A stretch of 64,000 bases of DNA, taken from positions 1,500 through 65,499 of the forward strand of contig NZ_MLQS01000017.1 of the NCBI RefSeq assembly GCF_001866055.1, written 5' to 3'. This document shows positions 63,583 to 64,000 of the stretch, in pieces; positions within the stretch are counted from its first letter, which is position 1, and the number at the start of each line of letters is the position of its first letter. This stretch comes from Anaerobacillus alkalidiazotrophicus. Its GTDB lineage: Bacteria; Bacillota; Bacilli; Bacillales_H; Anaerobacillaceae. The notes under the pieces are model-generated. The model did not search any database and was not told the DNA's origin. It was given only the letters and a program-made list of their open reading frames with translations. The translations under genes and the position numbers were made by a program.

Positions 63583-64000
63583 AGTAACGTCTGCTTATAC
63601 AAAAGCAACTCCTACTAAGGAAAAAAAGAATTTATTTTTAGTATTAAAAAATGACTCGTTCCAAAGGGGAGTAACAATCGTTAGTTTCTTTGTCATCTGG
63701 CAAATTTTTGGGATGATGAATGCTCATTTTATCTGGTTTAATCCTGTCTATCTTCCAACTCCAACTGATATCTTGCAATCTGGTTTACGGATGATCGAGC
63801 AAGGAGTGCTTTGGAAACATATTTGGTCTAGTACTTCTCGTTTAGCAGTTGGTTTTTCTCTTGGAGTTATCTTAGCTGTTACTGCTGGATTTTTAATAGT
63901 ACGCTACAAATGGATTGAAAATACTCTCGATCCGTTAGTGAATATGATTGGACCTATTCCGCCATTTGCGTTTCTTCCTATTTTTATCATTTGGCTAGGA
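63560..64000 (+). CDS. ABC importer permease, 5' part (cut by window end)
   Basis: The first 147 codons. After a polar start ([20 protein letters not shown]) comes a helix ([16 protein letters not shown]) and [20 protein letters not shown], typical of SsuC/TauC-type permeases, then further helices ([16 protein letters not shown]) and [16 protein letters not shown]. The ATG overlaps the ATPase gene by 23 bp, with GGAGGAGA upstream. The continuation lies outside the window. Confidence 0.9.
   Translation, partial: MSTVKSVKVTSAYTKATPTKEKKNLFLVLKNDSFQRGVTIVSFFVIWQIFGMMNAHFIWFNPVYLPTPTDILQSGLRMIEQGVLWKHIWSSTSRLAVGFSLGVILAVTAGFLIVRYKWIENTLDPLVNMIGPIPPFAFLPIFIIWLG

Overview
The window looks like chromosome of a low-GC, spore-former-type Bacillaceae bacterium. 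The gene order secG - carboxylesterase - rnr - smpB - ssrA (0.5-6.3 kb) is the one known from Bacillus and relatives, ribosome binding sites are strong AGGAGG types, TTG/GTG starts are common, and a complete comQXPA quorum-sensing locus is present. No species is assigned.

Layout. 0-6.3 kb: housekeeping block (SecG, two alpha/beta hydrolases, RNase R, SmpB, tmRNA). 6.3-9.6 kb: decayed serine recombinase, a dispersed repeat, a decayed nitroreductase, and an intact DrrAB-like ABC exporter. 9.9-12.8 kb: a LysM-GH97 glycosidase fusion, then a LacI-family fragment split by a 212-bp structured mobile repeat. 13-17.5 kb: orphan ModA divergent from an HTH/periplasmic-binding-fold regulator with 20-bp iterated sites between them, an NlpC/P60 protein whose catalytic Cys is Ser, and cysteine synthase. 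17.8-24.6 kb: multicopper oxidase, malate dehydrogenase, and a non-classical succinate dehydrogenase operon (SdhA, broken SdhB, CCG-domain subunit). 24.8-30.1 kb: a Gfo/Idh oxidoreductase and comQXPA. 30.6-37.1 kb: a RiPP-type peptide locus with an isoprenoid-synthase-like protein, a radical SAM/SPASM maturase, an M50 protease-like membrane protein, a fused ABC ATPase-permease, and a run of very short Cys/Trp precursor peptides, one of them decayed. 37-44.6 kb: frameshifted genes, small membrane proteins and repeats, plus Yip1 and TraB/GumN proteins. 44.8-46.5 kb: two nucleotidyltransferase/HEPN pairs. 46.6-53.3 kb: carbohydrate use (GH4 phospho-glycosidase, RpiR regulator, sucrose regulator, PTS permease and sucrose-6-phosphate hydrolase with three operators and a cre-like site). 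53.7-64 kb: PAS/HTH regulator, PucR regulator, allantoinase, TRAP transporter, and the start of an ABC importer operon.

The most interesting part is 26-37 kb. A ComX-type system, which prenylates a Trp in its pheromone, lies directly upstream of a locus that pairs a radical SAM maturase with a second isoprenoid-synthase-like protein. The short precursors there share a C-x-x-N-x-C-[GPR]-x-N core, nearly always with a Trp beside the first Cys. The gene set resembles the B. subtilis yydFGHIJ epipeptide locus, but has a SPASM-type maturase and an extra isoprenoid-like gene. Activity, control by ComA and prenylation of these peptides are inferences.

The window carries many decayed genes (recombinase, nitroreductase, LacI fragment, sdhB, M48 protease, ABC permease, HlyD-like adaptor, one precursor, a bacteriocin-like ORF, an allantoinase 3' copy) and at least three dispersed structured repeat families. 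One of these has insertion boundaries resolved to the base by the gene it interrupts.
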